Source: Bacteroidales bacterium
GTDB taxonomy: Bacteria; Bacteroidota; Bacteroidia; Bacteroidales; F082
Length of the DNA stretch: 64,000 nt
NCBI GenBank assembly: GCA_016936505.1
Contig: JAFGXS010000057.1
Span: 1 to 64,000 of the forward strand
Reading direction: 5' to 3'
Positions 9,575 to 18,976 of this stretch are shown here, in pieces (position 1 is the first letter of the stretch; every line of letters begins with the position of its first letter). Both the position numbers and the translations under genes were made by a program. The notes under the pieces are model-generated. The model searched no databases. It was given only the letters and a program-made list of their open reading frames with translations, and had not been told where the DNA came from.

Positions 9575-10789
9575 TTATTTTTTTCGGAAATGATTTTTAT
9601 TCTTTTTGTAAGGCTTCTTATTTCTTGGTTTTCCTTTTGTGCGATTTTTCCATTCCGGTCCGCTTTCAAAATTTTCAGGAAGCTTTAATTTGGGAACTTC
9701 TTTTCCAATAAGTGTTTCAATCCGGTGGAATTTATCCATATCATCTTCATTGATAAAAGTGATAGCCACACCTGTAGTGGCGGCTCGAGCTGTACGTCCC
9801 ACACGATGAACATAGTCCTCTGCATCGCCGGGTACATCATAATTAATAACAATATCAATATCTTTGATGTCGATTCCGCGACTTAAAACATCGGTGGCAA
9901 CCAAAACGCGTGTTTTCTTCGACTGGAAATTACGTAGTACTTCTTCACGAAGGTTTTGTTCCAAATCTGAGCTGATCCAATCTACACTTTGTCCTTTAAG
10001 TCCACGAACAATATCATGAACTTTTTTCTTTGTGGAACTGAAAATCAGAATACTTTTTACCTCTGGTTTGTCAGAAATTAAACTGTTAAGCAGTGCAATT
10101 TTTTGATTTTCGTACACCAGATAAGCACCTTGCAGAACTCCTTCTGCGGGTTTGGCTAAACCGATGATAATTTCTTCGGGGTTGTTCAGAATTTTTGACG
10201 CCAGCTGTTTTATTTTAGGAGGCATAGTTGCACTAAATAGCAAGTTCTGTCTTTTTTTAGGCAAATATGTAATGATCTTTTGAATGTCTTCATAAAAGCC
10301 CATATCCAGCATTCGATCGGCTTCGTCCAGAATTAAATATTCAACATCTTTAAAATTAACATACCCCATGTTCAGGTGTGAAATTAATTTGCCTGGTGTG
10401 GCAACAATAATATCGGTTCCGCTGGTTAACGCTTTCTTTTGAATATCCCATTCTGAACCACTTCCACCACCGTAAATGGCAATAGATTCTGCATGGGTGA
10501 AATAGGAAAATCCCTGAATCTGACGGTCAATCTGCATCGCCAGTTCTCGGGTTGGAACCACAACCAGTACTTTGGTTTTGTGTTGAGAACTTGATTTATG
10601 AAGAGCGTCTAAAACAGGTAAAATGAAAGCGGCTGTTTTTCCGGTTCCCGTTTGGGCACAAGCCAAAAGGTCTTTGTGGTCAATTATAGCCGGGATAGCT
10701 TTTTCCTGAATAGGGGTAGCCTGGTCAAAGCCCATGTAATACAGTGCGTCAAGTAAAGTTTCTGAAAGCCTGAGTTCGCTGAAATTCAT
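9575..10789 (-). CDS. DEAD-box ATP-dependent RNA helicase (RhlE-like)
   Basis: Unwinds RNA duplexes in ribosome assembly or mRNA turnover. The 404-residue protein carries the Q motif (ATPIQEKAIP, 24-33), Walker A AQTGTGKT (45-52), PTRELA (79-84), DEAD (155-158), SAT, and the C-terminal helicase motif HRVGRTARA. The tail after residue ~375 is strongly basic (KGKPRNKKPYKKNKN), as in RhlE-type proteins. It begins 22 nt after the DUF6125-like gene with no separate promoter visible, so the two are likely co-transcribed. Confidence 0.93.
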   Translation of the reverse strand: MNFSELRLSETLLDALYYMGFDQATPIQEKAIPAIIDHKDLLACAQTGTGKTAAFILPVLDALHKSSSQHKTKVLVVVPTRELAMQIDRQIQGFSYFTHAESIAIYGGGSGSEWDIQKKALTSGTDIIVATPGKLISHLNMGYVNFKDVEYLILDEADRMLDMGFYEDIQKIITYLPKKRQNLLFSATMPPKIKQLASKILNNPEEIIIGLAKPAEGVLQGAYLVYENQKIALLNSLISDKPEVKSILIFSSTKKKVHDIVRGLKGQSVDWISSDLEQNLREEVLRNFQSKKTRVLVATDVLSRGIDIKDIDIVINYDVPGDAEDYVHRVGRTARAATTGVAITFINEDDMDKFHRIETLIGKEVPKLKLPENFESGPEWKNRTKGKPRNKKPYKKNKNHFRKK

Positions 10790-10811
10790 GTATTAATAGT
10801 GTGAGTTTGGT

Positions 10812-11543
10812 TTATTCATCAATATAAAAACGCCAACCGCAATACCATTCTTCGGGATGTTTATCGGGAGGACAACCAATGATTCCTGTTTTGATTCTCG
10901 GATCAATAGTTTGTGCAAAAGTACTGTATTCTATGAAACCACCGGATTTACATGGATAATCATCCAGCCCTTTGCGTTTACGGGCACTTTGTACGCGACA
11001 TTCATTCATATAAAACTCTATGCTGTTTCCGGTTTCATTGGCGAATGACTGAATGTTCACAGTTCCGTATAACCGATAATCCATGGCTAATTTTAATCCT
11101 TTGATGCCTGCCTTTTCGGGAAGCCCCAGAATTTTTTTAATTCGGAGTGCTTCGTAAGGAGAAAATTTACCCCAGGCCTGATCGTTACATTTTTTAGCTT
11201 GTTTCATGTTTTCCGAAAATTCCACAGCCTGGAACCAAACTCCGTCATTGGCCAACCAGTTCACAGCAACAGCCTCGAGCAATGCATCGGTTTTTTCTTC
11301 ATTAAGATTCAACAGAAATTTGGGTAAACCATCTTCCAGTTCGAATTCTAAAATTTTTGACAGTCGTTTCATTTGGATAGCAAAACTTTTTTGCCACGCT
11401 TCTTCCATTATTTCGGCAGCACGTTCTGATCCAAACTCTTCTTTTACTTCCTGATACCAGAGTGCATAATGAACCATCGTGCGTTGCTGAAAATCAAAAG
11501 CTAATTTTATTTTTTCTTTTTTATTTAACGGTAAATTAGACAT
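10812..11543 (-). CDS. Conserved hypothetical protein (DUF6125-like)
   Basis: A soluble 243-residue protein with no signal peptide or membrane segment. It resembles the DUF6125 family (tentative, from memory). Conserved-looking features are MVHYALWYQEVKEEFG near residue 23, several cysteines in the C-terminal half (ECRV, YPCKSGG, GCPPDK, WYCGW), and WFQAVEF. The clustered late cysteines could bind metal. No biochemical function can be assigned. Its only contextual clue is the close linkage to the DEAD-box helicase downstream. Confidence 0.75.
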   Translation of the reverse strand: MSNLPLNKKEKIKLAFDFQQRTMVHYALWYQEVKEEFGSERAAEIMEEAWQKSFAIQMKRLSKILEFELEDGLPKFLLNLNEEKTDALLEAVAVNWLANDGVWFQAVEFSENMKQAKKCNDQAWGKFSPYEALRIKKILGLPEKAGIKGLKLAMDYRLYGTVNIQSFANETGNSIEFYMNECRVQSARKRKGLDDYPCKSGGFIEYSTFAQTIDPRIKTGIIGCPPDKHPEEWYCGWRFYIDE

Positions 11544-11681
11544 GGTTTTATTTTTTCAATAAACATGATCTATGAACGAGACGAATCAATTGTTGTATAA
11601 GAAAGGGGGCTTTGCTGAACCAATTCCAATCATGAATTAAGATGGCTTAAAATTAAAAAGAATTTATGCACCTATAATCTT

Positions 11682-11689
11682 TATTTTTG
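11682..11689 (+). promoter_or_regulatory. -7 promoter element of manA
   Basis: TATTTTTG lies 5 nt before an ATG at 11695 and 17 nt before the ATG at 11707. Its position favours the second ATG, since the first would be leaderless. Confidence 0.6.
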
Positions 11690-11706
11690 CACAAATGATT
11701 AATAAA

Positions 11707-12690
11707 ATGAACACATTATATCCTTTAAAATTTACACCGATTTTTAAAGACAAAATTTGGGGTGGACAAAAGATAAAAACTGTTTTGGGAATGGATTACG
11801 GTAACTTGCCCAACTGTGGAGAAGTCTGGGTAATTTCAGGTTATAAGGATAATGTTTCATTGGTGCAAAATGGCTTTCTGGAAGGAAACGACCTAAATGA
11901 TCTGATTAGTGTTTACATGGGTGATTTGGTCGGAGATTCTGTTTATGAAAGCTTTGGCGATGAATTTCCGTTGCTGATTAAATATATTGATGCCAAAGAC
12001 TGGCTGTCTATTCAGGTGCACCCCGACGATGAATTGGCTGCAGAACGCAATACAGGTCGCGGCAAAACAGAAATGTGGTATATTCTACAGGCTGACGAGG
12101 ATGCTCAATTGATTTCCGGATTTAAAAAGGAAATTACCCCCGAAGAATACCAAAAACTGCTTGAAGAAAAAAAGCTTCCGGAAGTATTGAATTATGAGAA
12201 AGTAGAAGCAGGAGATGTGTTTTTTATGCCTGCCGGAAGAATTCATGCTACGGGTCCCGGTGTGTTGCTGGCTGAAATTCAACAATCATCAGATACCACT
12301 TATCGCATTTACGATTGGGATCGAATTGACGCTGCCGGTATGACCCGTGAACTTCATATTGAAGAAGCTATGGATGCCATTAATTTTGAAGTGGCCCCGC
12401 ATTATAAGACCCGTTATGCGGCTAAGAAAAACCGTACGGCTACACTGGTTCAGTGCCCTCAGTTTACAACCAATTTGTTGGAGTTTGATGAGCCAATCCA
12501 TAAAAGTTTCGATGAACTGGATTCGTTTGTCATTTATATGGGCGTGGAAGGAAAAAGTGAGCTCACATGGGAAGAGGGTAACCTGGAAATAAAACCCGGA
12601 GAAGCCATTCTGGTTCCTAACATAATAGAAGATATTACGCTAAAATCTGAAGGTACAGCTAAGCTGCTGGAAGTTTATCTGGCCAAATAA
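11707..12690 (+). CDS. manA: Mannose-6-phosphate isomerase, class I
   Basis: Interconverts mannose-6-phosphate and fructose-6-phosphate; Zn-dependent cupin-fold enzyme. Motifs seen are IWGGQKIK near the N-terminus, the metal-binding SIQVHPDDE, GKTEMWYI, and the late RIHATGPG-VLLAEIQQSSDTTYRIYDWDR segment typical of the short Bacillus/Bacteroidota type. The start at 11707 (MNTLYPLKF, 327 residues) is chosen because an ATG four codons earlier coincides with the predicted transcription start. It is followed 9 nt later by the DUF4442 gene. Confidence 0.93.
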   Translation: MNTLYPLKFTPIFKDKIWGGQKIKTVLGMDYGNLPNCGEVWVISGYKDNVSLVQNGFLEGNDLNDLISVYMGDLVGDSVYESFGDEFPLLIKYIDAKDWLSIQVHPDDELAAERNTGRGKTEMWYILQADEDAQLISGFKKEITPEEYQKLLEEKKLPEVLNYEKVEAGDVFFMPAGRIHATGPGVLLAEIQQSSDTTYRIYDWDRIDAAGMTRELHIEEAMDAINFEVAPHYKTRYAAKKNRTATLVQCPQFTTNLLEFDEPIHKSFDELDSFVIYMGVEGKSELTWEEGNLEIKPGEAILVPNIIEDITLKSEGTAKLLEVYLAK

Positions 12691-12699
12691 ATTATTGTT

Positions 12700-13215
12700 A
12701 TGAAACTCTTTGATACCCAAAAAAAAGAATCAGGCAGAACACGCTTGCAGCGATTGTACTTTAACTTTTTTCCGGCTTACCGTAGTACAGGCGCGCGTAT
12801 AAAATTTATTTCATCGGATTATAAGGAGATTCATGTGGCCCTCAGATTGTACTGGCGTACCAGAAATTATGTGGGAACCGTATTCGGTGGCAGTATTTTC
12901 GGGGCATTGGATCCGCTGTACATGATTCAATTGATTAAGTTGCTGGGAAACGAATATGTTGTTTGGGACAGCAAAGCCAAAGTGGATTTTATACGCCCGG
13001 TCTCAAAAAAAGTGTTTGCCCGTTTCTTAATTGAAGATGCGTTACTCGAAGAAATCAGAGAAACAGTGGCTAAAGAAAAGAAAATGCAGTTATGGTTACC
13101 CGCACAGTTTGAAGACAAAGATGGCAAAGTTTATGCTATAGTTGATAAGCTGTTGTATATTGCCGATAAAGAGTATTACAGACAAATGCGCAGAAAAAGA
13201 AAAAAGCCGGGTTGA
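12700..13215 (+). CDS. DUF4442 (hotdog-fold thioesterase-like) protein
   Basis: A 171-residue protein resembling DUF4442, a hotdog-fold group related to acyl-CoA thioesterases. Visible family-like segments are the FNFFPAYRSTGARI start, the NYVGTVFGGSIFGALDPLYM helix region and the VDFIRPVSK strand. The lysine/arginine-rich tail ends inside the 5' arm of the downstream terminator. It follows manA by 9 nt and is probably co-transcribed. The substrate is unknown. Confidence 0.8.
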   Translation: MKLFDTQKKESGRTRLQRLYFNFFPAYRSTGARIKFISSDYKEIHVALRLYWRTRNYVGTVFGGSIFGALDPLYMIQLIKLLGNEYVVWDSKAKVDFIRPVSKKVFARFLIEDALLEEIRETVAKEKKMQLWLPAQFEDKDGKVYAIVDKLLYIADKEYYRQMRRKRKKPG

Positions 13216-13233
13216 AGATTTCCGGCTTTTTTT
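13201..13233. terminator. Bidirectional intrinsic terminator between DUF4442 gene and glnS
   Basis: AAAAGCCGG pairs with CCGGCTTTT around an 11-12-nt loop, with A-run and T-run flanks that serve both strands. It sits between convergent genes and its 5' arm overlaps the DUF4442 stop region. Confidence 0.85.
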
Positions 13234-13240
13234 ATTGCGT

Positions 13241-14908
13241 TTATTTTTTTGCCCAGCTGTCGCGCAGGGGAACGGTACGGTTGAATACCGGATGTTCTGG
13301 TGTGAAATCCGGGTCAACACAGAAGTAACCCAGACGCTGGAACTGGAATTTGTCTCCGACAGCAGCTTCTTTCAGTGAAGGTTCCAGTTTGCAGTTTTGC
13401 AATATTTTCAGCGAATCAGGATTCAGCAGTTCCTTATAATCTTCATGGCCTGCAGGATCTTCATCCAAAAATAATCTGTCATACAATCGAATCTCAGCAT
13501 CAAAAGCATGCTCAACAGAAACCCAGTGTAAAGTTCCTTTTACTTTTTTATCAGAATTTGATCCGCTTCTGGTTTCCGGGTCATAGGTGCAATAAATTTC
13601 TGTTATATTACCGTTTTCGTCTTTTTTGAAATCGGTACATTCAACAACATAAGCACCTTTTAACCTGACTTCTTTGCCCGGAGCTAAACGGAAGAATTTT
13701 TTTGGAGGATCCTCCATGAAATCATCGCGTTCTATATAAATTTCGCGGCTAAACGGAATTTTTCTACTACCGTCTTCCGGCTTTTCAGGGTTGTTGATGA
13801 GTTCAAGTTCTTCAGTTTGTCCTTCTGGATAATTGGTGATGATCAGTTTTACGGGATCTAAAACGCCAAAAACACGAGGTGTAATTTCATTCAAGTGTTC
13901 GCGTACACTAAATTCAAGTAATCCTACATCGATAACATTGTCGCGTTTAGCGATGCCAACACGATCAGCAAAATTACGAATGGATTCAGGGGTATAGCCT
14001 CTGCGACGCAATCCGGAAATTGTAGGCATACGGGGATCATCCCATCCTGAGACATAATTTTTGTTCACCAGTTCAAGTAATTTCCGTTTACTCATTACTG
14101 TATAGTTGAGGTTCAGACGGGCAAATTCAATCTGTCGGGGTCTGGGACCTGTAGCTATCTGATCAAGAAACCAATCGTATAGCGGACGATGAATTTCAAA
14201 TTCAAGAGTACAAAGAGAATGAGTTATTCCTTCAATATAATCTGATTGCCCGTGGGCAAAATCATACATGGGGTAAATATTCCACTTGTTTCCAGTGCGG
14301 TGGTGTTCTGCATGCAACACGCGATACAAAATAGGGTCGCGCATGTGCATATTGGGAGATGCCATATTTACTTTGGCACGAAGCACCATGGCTCCATCAG
14401 GAATTTCGCCGGATTTCATTTTTTCGAACAATTCGAGGTTTTCTTTCACAGAACGGTTTCTGAAAGGGCTCTCCACACCCGGACGGGTAGGAACACCTCG
14501 TTGTTTACTGATTTCTTCCTGTGATTGTTCATCAACATAAGCTTTCCCTTCCTCAATCAACTGAACAGCCCATTGATATAACTGATCAAAATAGTCAGAT
14601 GCATAATAGGGTTTGTCATTCCATTGAAATCCCAGCCATTGAATGTCTTCCATAATGGATTCTACATACTTGGTTTCTTCTTTGGTGGGATTGGTATCGT
14701 CAAACCTTAGGTTGCACAAACCGTTGTACTTTTCTGCCAGGCCAAAATTCAGGCAAATGGATTTAGCATGACCGATATGCAGGAAACCATTAGGCTCGGG
14801 TGGAAAACGAAAATGTAGTTTTCCCTCATGCTTCTTTTCCTTCAGGTCTTCTTCAATAATGGTTTCAATAAAGTTTAACGACTTCTCTTTGTTTTCAGTC
14901 GATTCCAT
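13241..14908 (-). CDS. glnS: Glutamine--tRNA ligase
   Basis: Class I aminoacyl-tRNA synthetase charging tRNA-Gln directly. The 555-residue protein has [17 protein letters not shown] with HIGH at 44-47, the DDTNP motif, and the KMSKS-equivalent VMSKRKL near residue 270. A C-terminal anticodon-binding beta-barrel follows. GlnRS is typical of Bacteroidota. A cognate tRNA-Gln(CTG) gene lies 15.5 kb away in this window. Confidence 0.97.
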   Translation of the reverse strand: MESTENKEKSLNFIETIIEEDLKEKKHEGKLHFRFPPEPNGFLHIGHAKSICLNFGLAEKYNGLCNLRFDDTNPTKEETKYVESIMEDIQWLGFQWNDKPYYASDYFDQLYQWAVQLIEEGKAYVDEQSQEEISKQRGVPTRPGVESPFRNRSVKENLELFEKMKSGEIPDGAMVLRAKVNMASPNMHMRDPILYRVLHAEHHRTGNKWNIYPMYDFAHGQSDYIEGITHSLCTLEFEIHRPLYDWFLDQIATGPRPRQIEFARLNLNYTVMSKRKLLELVNKNYVSGWDDPRMPTISGLRRRGYTPESIRNFADRVGIAKRDNVIDVGLLEFSVREHLNEITPRVFGVLDPVKLIITNYPEGQTEELELINNPEKPEDGSRKIPFSREIYIERDDFMEDPPKKFFRLAPGKEVRLKGAYVVECTDFKKDENGNITEIYCTYDPETRSGSNSDKKVKGTLHWVSVEHAFDAEIRLYDRLFLDEDPAGHEDYKELLNPDSLKILQNCKLEPSLKEAAVGDKFQFQRLGYFCVDPDFTPEHPVFNRTVPLRDSWAKK

Positions 14909-14935
14909 ACCAGCTTTTATTTAAAAATGAAACGG

Positions 14936-14943
14936 CAAAATTA
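14936..14943 (-). promoter_or_regulatory. -7 promoter element of glnS
   Basis: Minus-strand TAATTTTG lies 27 nt upstream of the glnS start codon. Confidence 0.6.
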
Positions 14944-15022
14944 ATCAGAATAGAGATACAAACCCTTATTTTTAAGGAGAAAAGAGTGTTTGTTAGAAAA
15001 GAAAAAGGGATAAAGAGGTGCT

Positions 15023-16108
15023 CTATTCCTGAATGTTCACTTTTTTCTTTTCTATAAGTTTTCGGGCATCATCATCGGTTCCCAATAAAGCTGCCAAAGG
15101 CATGGTGGTTTCGTTTTGTTCCAAGATGATCTTTAAAGTCATAGTGAGCGGTACGGAGAAAAACATTCCAACGACGCCCAACATGTAACCCCATACAATT
15201 AACGAAAGTAAAACTACCAGATTGGATAATCCTAAACCCCTTCCCATTACTCGGGGTTCAATAAGGTAACCAATCAGCAGGTTTACAAAAATAAAAATGA
15301 CCAGAGCCCAGATCATAGACATAAAGCCCAGTTGAATCCATGCAAATAATACGGCCGGTATTGCTGCAACAATGGAACCAATATTGGGAATGTAATTGAG
15401 CAGGAAAGCGATTAGCCCCCACAGGATAGCATATTCAACACCTAGAATTCCTAAAAAAATACTAACCAGAACTCCGGTGAGCAAACTGGTGAATGTTTTT
15501 ATTACCAGGTAGTTGCGAACGCTTGATTCAATTCGGCCAAGATTTTTGATGGTTTTTCCTGTTGAAGAAGCACCAAACACTTTCCATTTTAATGCAATGC
15601 TGTTCATTTCAAGTAAAGCAAAAAGTACAATGAAGAAAATCAATGTGGCATTACTCATCAGGTTACCCAACTGACCCAAAGTGGAAGCTGTGAAACCAAG
15701 AATCTTACCCGGATCAAACAACTGAGTCAGTCTTTCTTTTGAAAGGCTGATGCCCAACTTATGCATTTCTTCTGCGCTGGAAATCAGGATAGACTGTAGC
15801 CGGGTTTCGTATTTGCCTAAATGAGAAGTAAAGCCTGAAACTGAGGTTCCAATAAGGCTGCTTAACCCGGAAATAATCAATAAAATTCCTAATAATACCA
15901 GAATAACAGATAGCACATGTGGGACCTTTTTCTTGTCGAGCCAGGCTACCGGGTGGGCAGCTACAATACTGATAAAAAATGCCATCATCATTATGGTGAT
16001 AAATGTGCTGGAGAAAATCACACCTGAAATAATGACCACGACAGCTGCTGTAAAAAGAACCAGCCTGAAAATGCGGTCGTTAATGATGATGTGTTTCTGT
16101 TCTGGCAT
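15023..16108 (-). CDS. AI-2E family transporter (PF01594-type permease)
   Basis: Integral membrane protein of the AI-2 exporter-like/PerM superfamily with about eight hydrophobic segments. The conserved late regions are ILWGLIAFLLNYIPNIGS and a C-terminal GRGLGLSNLVVLLSLIVWG block. An in-frame start at 16153 lies upstream of the TATATTTG promoter box, so the Met at 16108 (MPEQKHIIIND, 361 residues) is used. Family members differ in cargo (autoinducer-2, Na+/H+ exchange, unknown), and none can be chosen here. Confidence 0.88.
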   Translation of the reverse strand: MPEQKHIIINDRIFRLVLFTAAVVVIISGVIFSSTFITIMMMAFFISIVAAHPVAWLDKKKVPHVLSVILVLLGILLIISGLSSLIGTSVSGFTSHLGKYETRLQSILISSAEEMHKLGISLSKERLTQLFDPGKILGFTASTLGQLGNLMSNATLIFFIVLFALLEMNSIALKWKVFGASSTGKTIKNLGRIESSVRNYLVIKTFTSLLTGVLVSIFLGILGVEYAILWGLIAFLLNYIPNIGSIVAAIPAVLFAWIQLGFMSMIWALVIFIFVNLLIGYLIEPRVMGRGLGLSNLVVLLSLIVWGYMLGVVGMFFSVPLTMTLKIILEQNETTMPLAALLGTDDDARKLIEKKKVNIQE

Positions 16109-16126
16109 AAATGCAATTATCTGATA

Positions 16127-16134
16127 CAAATATA
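16127..16134 (-). promoter_or_regulatory. -7 promoter element of the AI-2E transporter gene
   Basis: Minus-strand TATATTTG lies 18 nt before the 16108 start codon. A TTTG lies 16 nt further upstream, slightly closer than the usual -33 spacing. Confidence 0.6.
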
Positions 16135-16181
16135 CAGATTGATTTGATTGCAAATGAAACGGGCATAAATTTCAGAAAAAC

Positions 16182-17051
16182 TTAAAATGAACGTAGTGCT
16201 GACCGGAAAGAACCAACGTAGCTGCCTCCAAATAAATTGATATGGACCAATAAAGGGTATAAATTGCAGAAATCTGTTCTTTGTTTCCATCCGTTTTCCA
16301 GAGGGAATTCTTCATGATAAGCTTCATAAAATAAGGAATGAAAACCACCAAACAGTTGTGTCATTCCCAAATCCATTTCTCGATGACCGTAGTAAACAGC
16401 CGGATCAATAATTACAGCAGAACCTTCGGAATTGGTCATAAAATTGCCACTCCACAAATCACCGTGAATTAGTGCTGGAGGTTCTACAGGAAAAATGTCA
16501 TTGATTCTCTTTTCAAAGTTTTGAAGTATTTTTAAATCTTTGCTTTCAAGCAAACGATCGTCATAGGCCATTTTTGCCAACGGCTCCAGCCTTTCCTGTA
16601 TAAAAAACTCATTCCAGGTTTCGTGTTGTTTGTTGTTCTGATGTAATGAACCGATGTAGTTGTCGTATTCCAGACCAAATAGTTTGTTTGTGTCTTTGTG
16701 AAGCTTAGCCAATCTTGTGCCGAAGTCTTCCCAGAAATTTTTAGTTGTTTTGGCTGACTCAATGTAATTCAGCACAAGGAAAGCATCTGCTCCGGTTTCA
16801 CCAAAGCCAATAACCTCAGAAACGGAAATTTCGTTGGCCTGGACAAGTAATCGCAATCCCAAAGCCTCTTTCTTAAACATCTGAGGGTATCTAGAAGCAG
16901 AGTTCACCTTTGCAAAAAACAACCCCGCTGTTGTTTCCAAACGATAGGCATCGTTGATAGATCCACCACCGACTGAAACCTTGTTCTTAATTTGAACTAG
17001 CTTACCTGTTTTTTCACTCAGGATTTGTTCGATAGCTTTTTGCCAGGACAT
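16182..17051 (-). CDS. Fructosamine kinase family protein
   Basis: Kinase-fold enzyme of the fructosamine-3-kinase/ketosamine kinase family, thought to phosphorylate sugars on glycated amines so that the adduct breaks down. About 289 residues. Motifs seen are VSVGGGSINDAYRLET (N-lobe), the catalytic HGDLWSGNF, and DPAVYYGHREMDLGMTQLFGGF, which is family-diagnostic. The Met at 17051 (MSWQKAIEQ) is preferred; the 17099 alternative lies upstream of the TAGTTTTG promoter box and inside the ahcY terminator. Confidence 0.92.
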   Translation of the reverse strand: MSWQKAIEQILSEKTGKLVQIKNKVSVGGGSINDAYRLETTAGLFFAKVNSASRYPQMFKKEALGLRLLVQANEISVSEVIGFGETGADAFLVLNYIESAKTTKNFWEDFGTRLAKLHKDTNKLFGLEYDNYIGSLHQNNKQHETWNEFFIQERLEPLAKMAYDDRLLESKDLKILQNFEKRINDIFPVEPPALIHGDLWSGNFMTNSEGSAVIIDPAVYYGHREMDLGMTQLFGGFHSLFYEAYHEEFPLENGWKQRTDFCNLYPLLVHINLFGGSYVGSFRSALRSF

Positions 17052-17072
17052 CGTTCTGAAATTTAGATTAAT

Positions 17073-17080
17073 CAAAACTA
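17073..17080 (-). promoter_or_regulatory. -7 promoter element of the fructosamine kinase gene
   Basis: Minus-strand TAGTTTTG lies 21 nt before the 17051 start, just downstream of the ahcY terminator. Confidence 0.55.
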
Positions 17081-17088
17081 ATGAAAAC

Positions 17089-17121
17089 AAAAAAGACACC
17101 CCATTGCTGAAGTGTCTTTTT
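17089..17121 (-). terminator. Intrinsic terminator of ahcY
   Basis: On the minus strand AAAAAGACAC pairs with GTGTCTTTTT around a 12-nt loop and is followed by a T-run, 20 nt after the ahcY stop. Confidence 0.85.
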
Positions 17122-17140
17122 CTATAATTTACAATTACTG

Positions 17141-18595
17141 TTAGTAACGATAGTGTTCTGGTTTAAAAGGACCGTCTTTTTTAACACCAATATACTTGGC
17201 TTGTTCTTCACTTAGCTTGGTGAGTTTTACACCCAGTTGATCCAAATGTAAACGGGCTACTTCTTCATCAAGGTATTTGGGCAAACGGTAAACATCAACT
17301 TCATATTCGTCTTTTTTGTCCCACAAATCCATCTGAGCCAAAGTCTGGTTTGTAAATGAATTACTCATCACAAAAGATGGGTGACCAGTAGCACAACCCA
17401 GGTTAACTAAACGTCCTTCAGCCAACAAATACATAGCATGACCATCAGGGAAAACATATTTGTCAACCTGTGGCTTCACATTGATTTTTTCAATTCCAGG
17501 GAATTTTTCCAGCTTGGAAACCTGGATTTCATTATCAAAGTGACCAATATTACATACAATGGCTTCGTCTTTCATAGTGGCCATATGGTCAATAGTGATA
17601 ATGTCTTTGTTTCCGGTTGTGGTTACAAAGATGTTTCCTTCTTTCACCGCTTCTTCCATAGTGGTTACTTCAAAACCTTCCATAGATGCCTGCAAAGCAC
17701 AAATAGGGTCAATTTCAGTAACAATCACACGGGCACCGTAGGAACGCATAGATTTTGCAGAACCTTTTCCTACATCACCGTAACCGGCAACAACAACAAC
17801 TTTTCCGGCAATCATAACATCGGTAGCACGTTTGATTCCATCAGCCAAAGATTCACGACATCCATACAGATTATCGAATTTTGATTTAGTAACTGAGTCG
17901 TTTACATTAATGGCTGGAACGAGCAGTTTGCCTTCTTCTTTCATTTGATACAAACGGTGAACGCCAGTGGTGGTTTCTTCAGAAACACCTTTCCATTCTT
18001 TCACCAGACGATGCCATTTCTCAGGATCTTCAGCCAAAGTGTTTTTCAAAAGAGCAAGAATTTCTTTTTCTTCTTCGCTTTCAGCTTCTACGTTCAGTGT
18101 AGAAGCATCGTTTTCTGCGTCGTATCCTTTATGAACCAATAGGGTAGCATCTCCACCATCATCAACAATAAGATTAGGTCCTTTCCCTTCCGGGAAGGAT
18201 AATGCCTGTTCGGTACACCACCAGTATTCTTTCAGTGTTTCGCCTTTCCAGGCAAAAACAGGTACGCCCTGCGGATTATCAGGAGTTCCGTTTTTACCGG
18301 CAACTACTGCGGCGGCGGCATGATCTTGTGTGGAAAAAATATTACAACTGGCCCAACGTACATCGGCACCCAGTTCAACCAGTGTTTCAATCAAGACAGC
18401 TGTCTGGATGGTCATGTGTAAAGAACCGGTAATACGGGAACCTTTCAAAGGTTTTGATTCTCCATATTTGACACGCAACGCCATCAAACCGGGCATTTCT
18501 TTTTCCGCGATTTCAATTTCTTTCCGACCCCAGTCGGCTAGGTGCATATCGGCAACCTTATATTGCAATTGATTCATAACCTGAGTTTCTGACAT
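17141..18595 (-). CDS. ahcY: Adenosylhomocysteinase
   Basis: Hydrolyses S-adenosylhomocysteine to homocysteine and adenosine with tightly bound NAD. The 484-residue length is the long bacterial/plant-like form. Motifs seen are the N-terminal [36 protein letters not shown], the NAD-binding [12 protein letters not shown], and the C-terminal KPEHYRY. It diverges from the riboswitch-controlled metH-metF genes, which remethylate its homocysteine product. No riboswitch is seen on the ahcY side. Confidence 0.97.
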   Translation of the reverse strand: MSETQVMNQLQYKVADMHLADWGRKEIEIAEKEMPGLMALRVKYGESKPLKGSRITGSLHMTIQTAVLIETLVELGADVRWASCNIFSTQDHAAAAVVAGKNGTPDNPQGVPVFAWKGETLKEYWWCTEQALSFPEGKGPNLIVDDGGDATLLVHKGYDAENDASTLNVEAESEEEKEILALLKNTLAEDPEKWHRLVKEWKGVSEETTTGVHRLYQMKEEGKLLVPAINVNDSVTKSKFDNLYGCRESLADGIKRATDVMIAGKVVVVAGYGDVGKGSAKSMRSYGARVIVTEIDPICALQASMEGFEVTTMEEAVKEGNIFVTTTGNKDIITIDHMATMKDEAIVCNIGHFDNEIQVSKLEKFPGIEKINVKPQVDKYVFPDGHAMYLLAEGRLVNLGCATGHPSFVMSNSFTNQTLAQMDLWDKKDEYEVDVYRLPKYLDEEVARLHLDQLGVKLTKLSEEQAKYIGVKKDGPFKPEHYRY

Positions 18596-18620
18596 GATAT
18601 TTATACTTTAAAAAGAGGTG

Positions 18621-18628
18621 CAAAAGTA
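18621..18628 (-). promoter_or_regulatory. -7 promoter element of ahcY
   Basis: Minus-strand TACTTTTG lies 25 nt before the ahcY start. A TTG 17 nt further upstream may be part of the -33 element. Confidence 0.6.
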
Positions 18629-18701
18629 CAAAAAATAGCATCAGACAATTCTTAAAAAGATTAAGAAATTAAAGACTAGCGAATTACAAGTAATTTTTTT
18701 C

Positions 18702-18709
18702 TACTTTTG
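18702..18709 (+). promoter_or_regulatory. -7 promoter element of the metH leader RNA
   Basis: TACTTTTG lies 33 nt before the first P1 base of the SAM riboswitch, as expected for a promoter driving the leader transcript. Confidence 0.6.
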
Positions 18710-18742
18710 TCCTGTATTTCAAATCCTTCCTTTGGGCAGGCT

Positions 18743-18861
18743 TTTTGATTTATAAAGAAGGGTGGAGAGATTAGGCTCTGAGAAGCCCTGGCAACCTCCG
18801 GATAAAGGAAAGGTGCCAATACCTAACCTGCTTACATTGAGTGGGAAATAATAAATTAAAA
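18743..18861 (+). ncRNA. SAM riboswitch (S-box/SAM-I-like) upstream of metH
   Basis: The S-box core is readable: GGTGGAGAGATTAGGCTCTG, then GAGAAGCCCTGGCAACCT, then AAGGTGCCAATACC. P1 can form 11 pairs (one G-U) between 18743-18753 and 18851-18861, and GGCT/AGCC closes the P2 loop. The spacing of the K-turn, GCAACC and GGTGCCAA elements is as in SAM-I. Downstream are two hairpins, 18907-18924 and TATTCC/GGAATA (18923-18955), that share two bases and lack a U-run, so control may be translational. The element would repress metH when SAM is plentiful. Confidence 0.88.
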
Positions 18862-18976
18862 TGCAAAATAAATGAAACATTTCAGCTTATTTTTCTGTAA
18901 TTAATGTACAATTTTCAAATTGTATTCCGAAGGTTTTACTCCGGGAAAAGGAATAATATGTGTATAAACTAGAAAA

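Noticed and set aside
17438-17884. 148-codon frame opposite ahcY
   Set aside because: It lies wholly within the highly conserved adenosylhomocysteinase gene. Its composition (Asn/Phe/His-rich) is that of a reverse-complement shadow.
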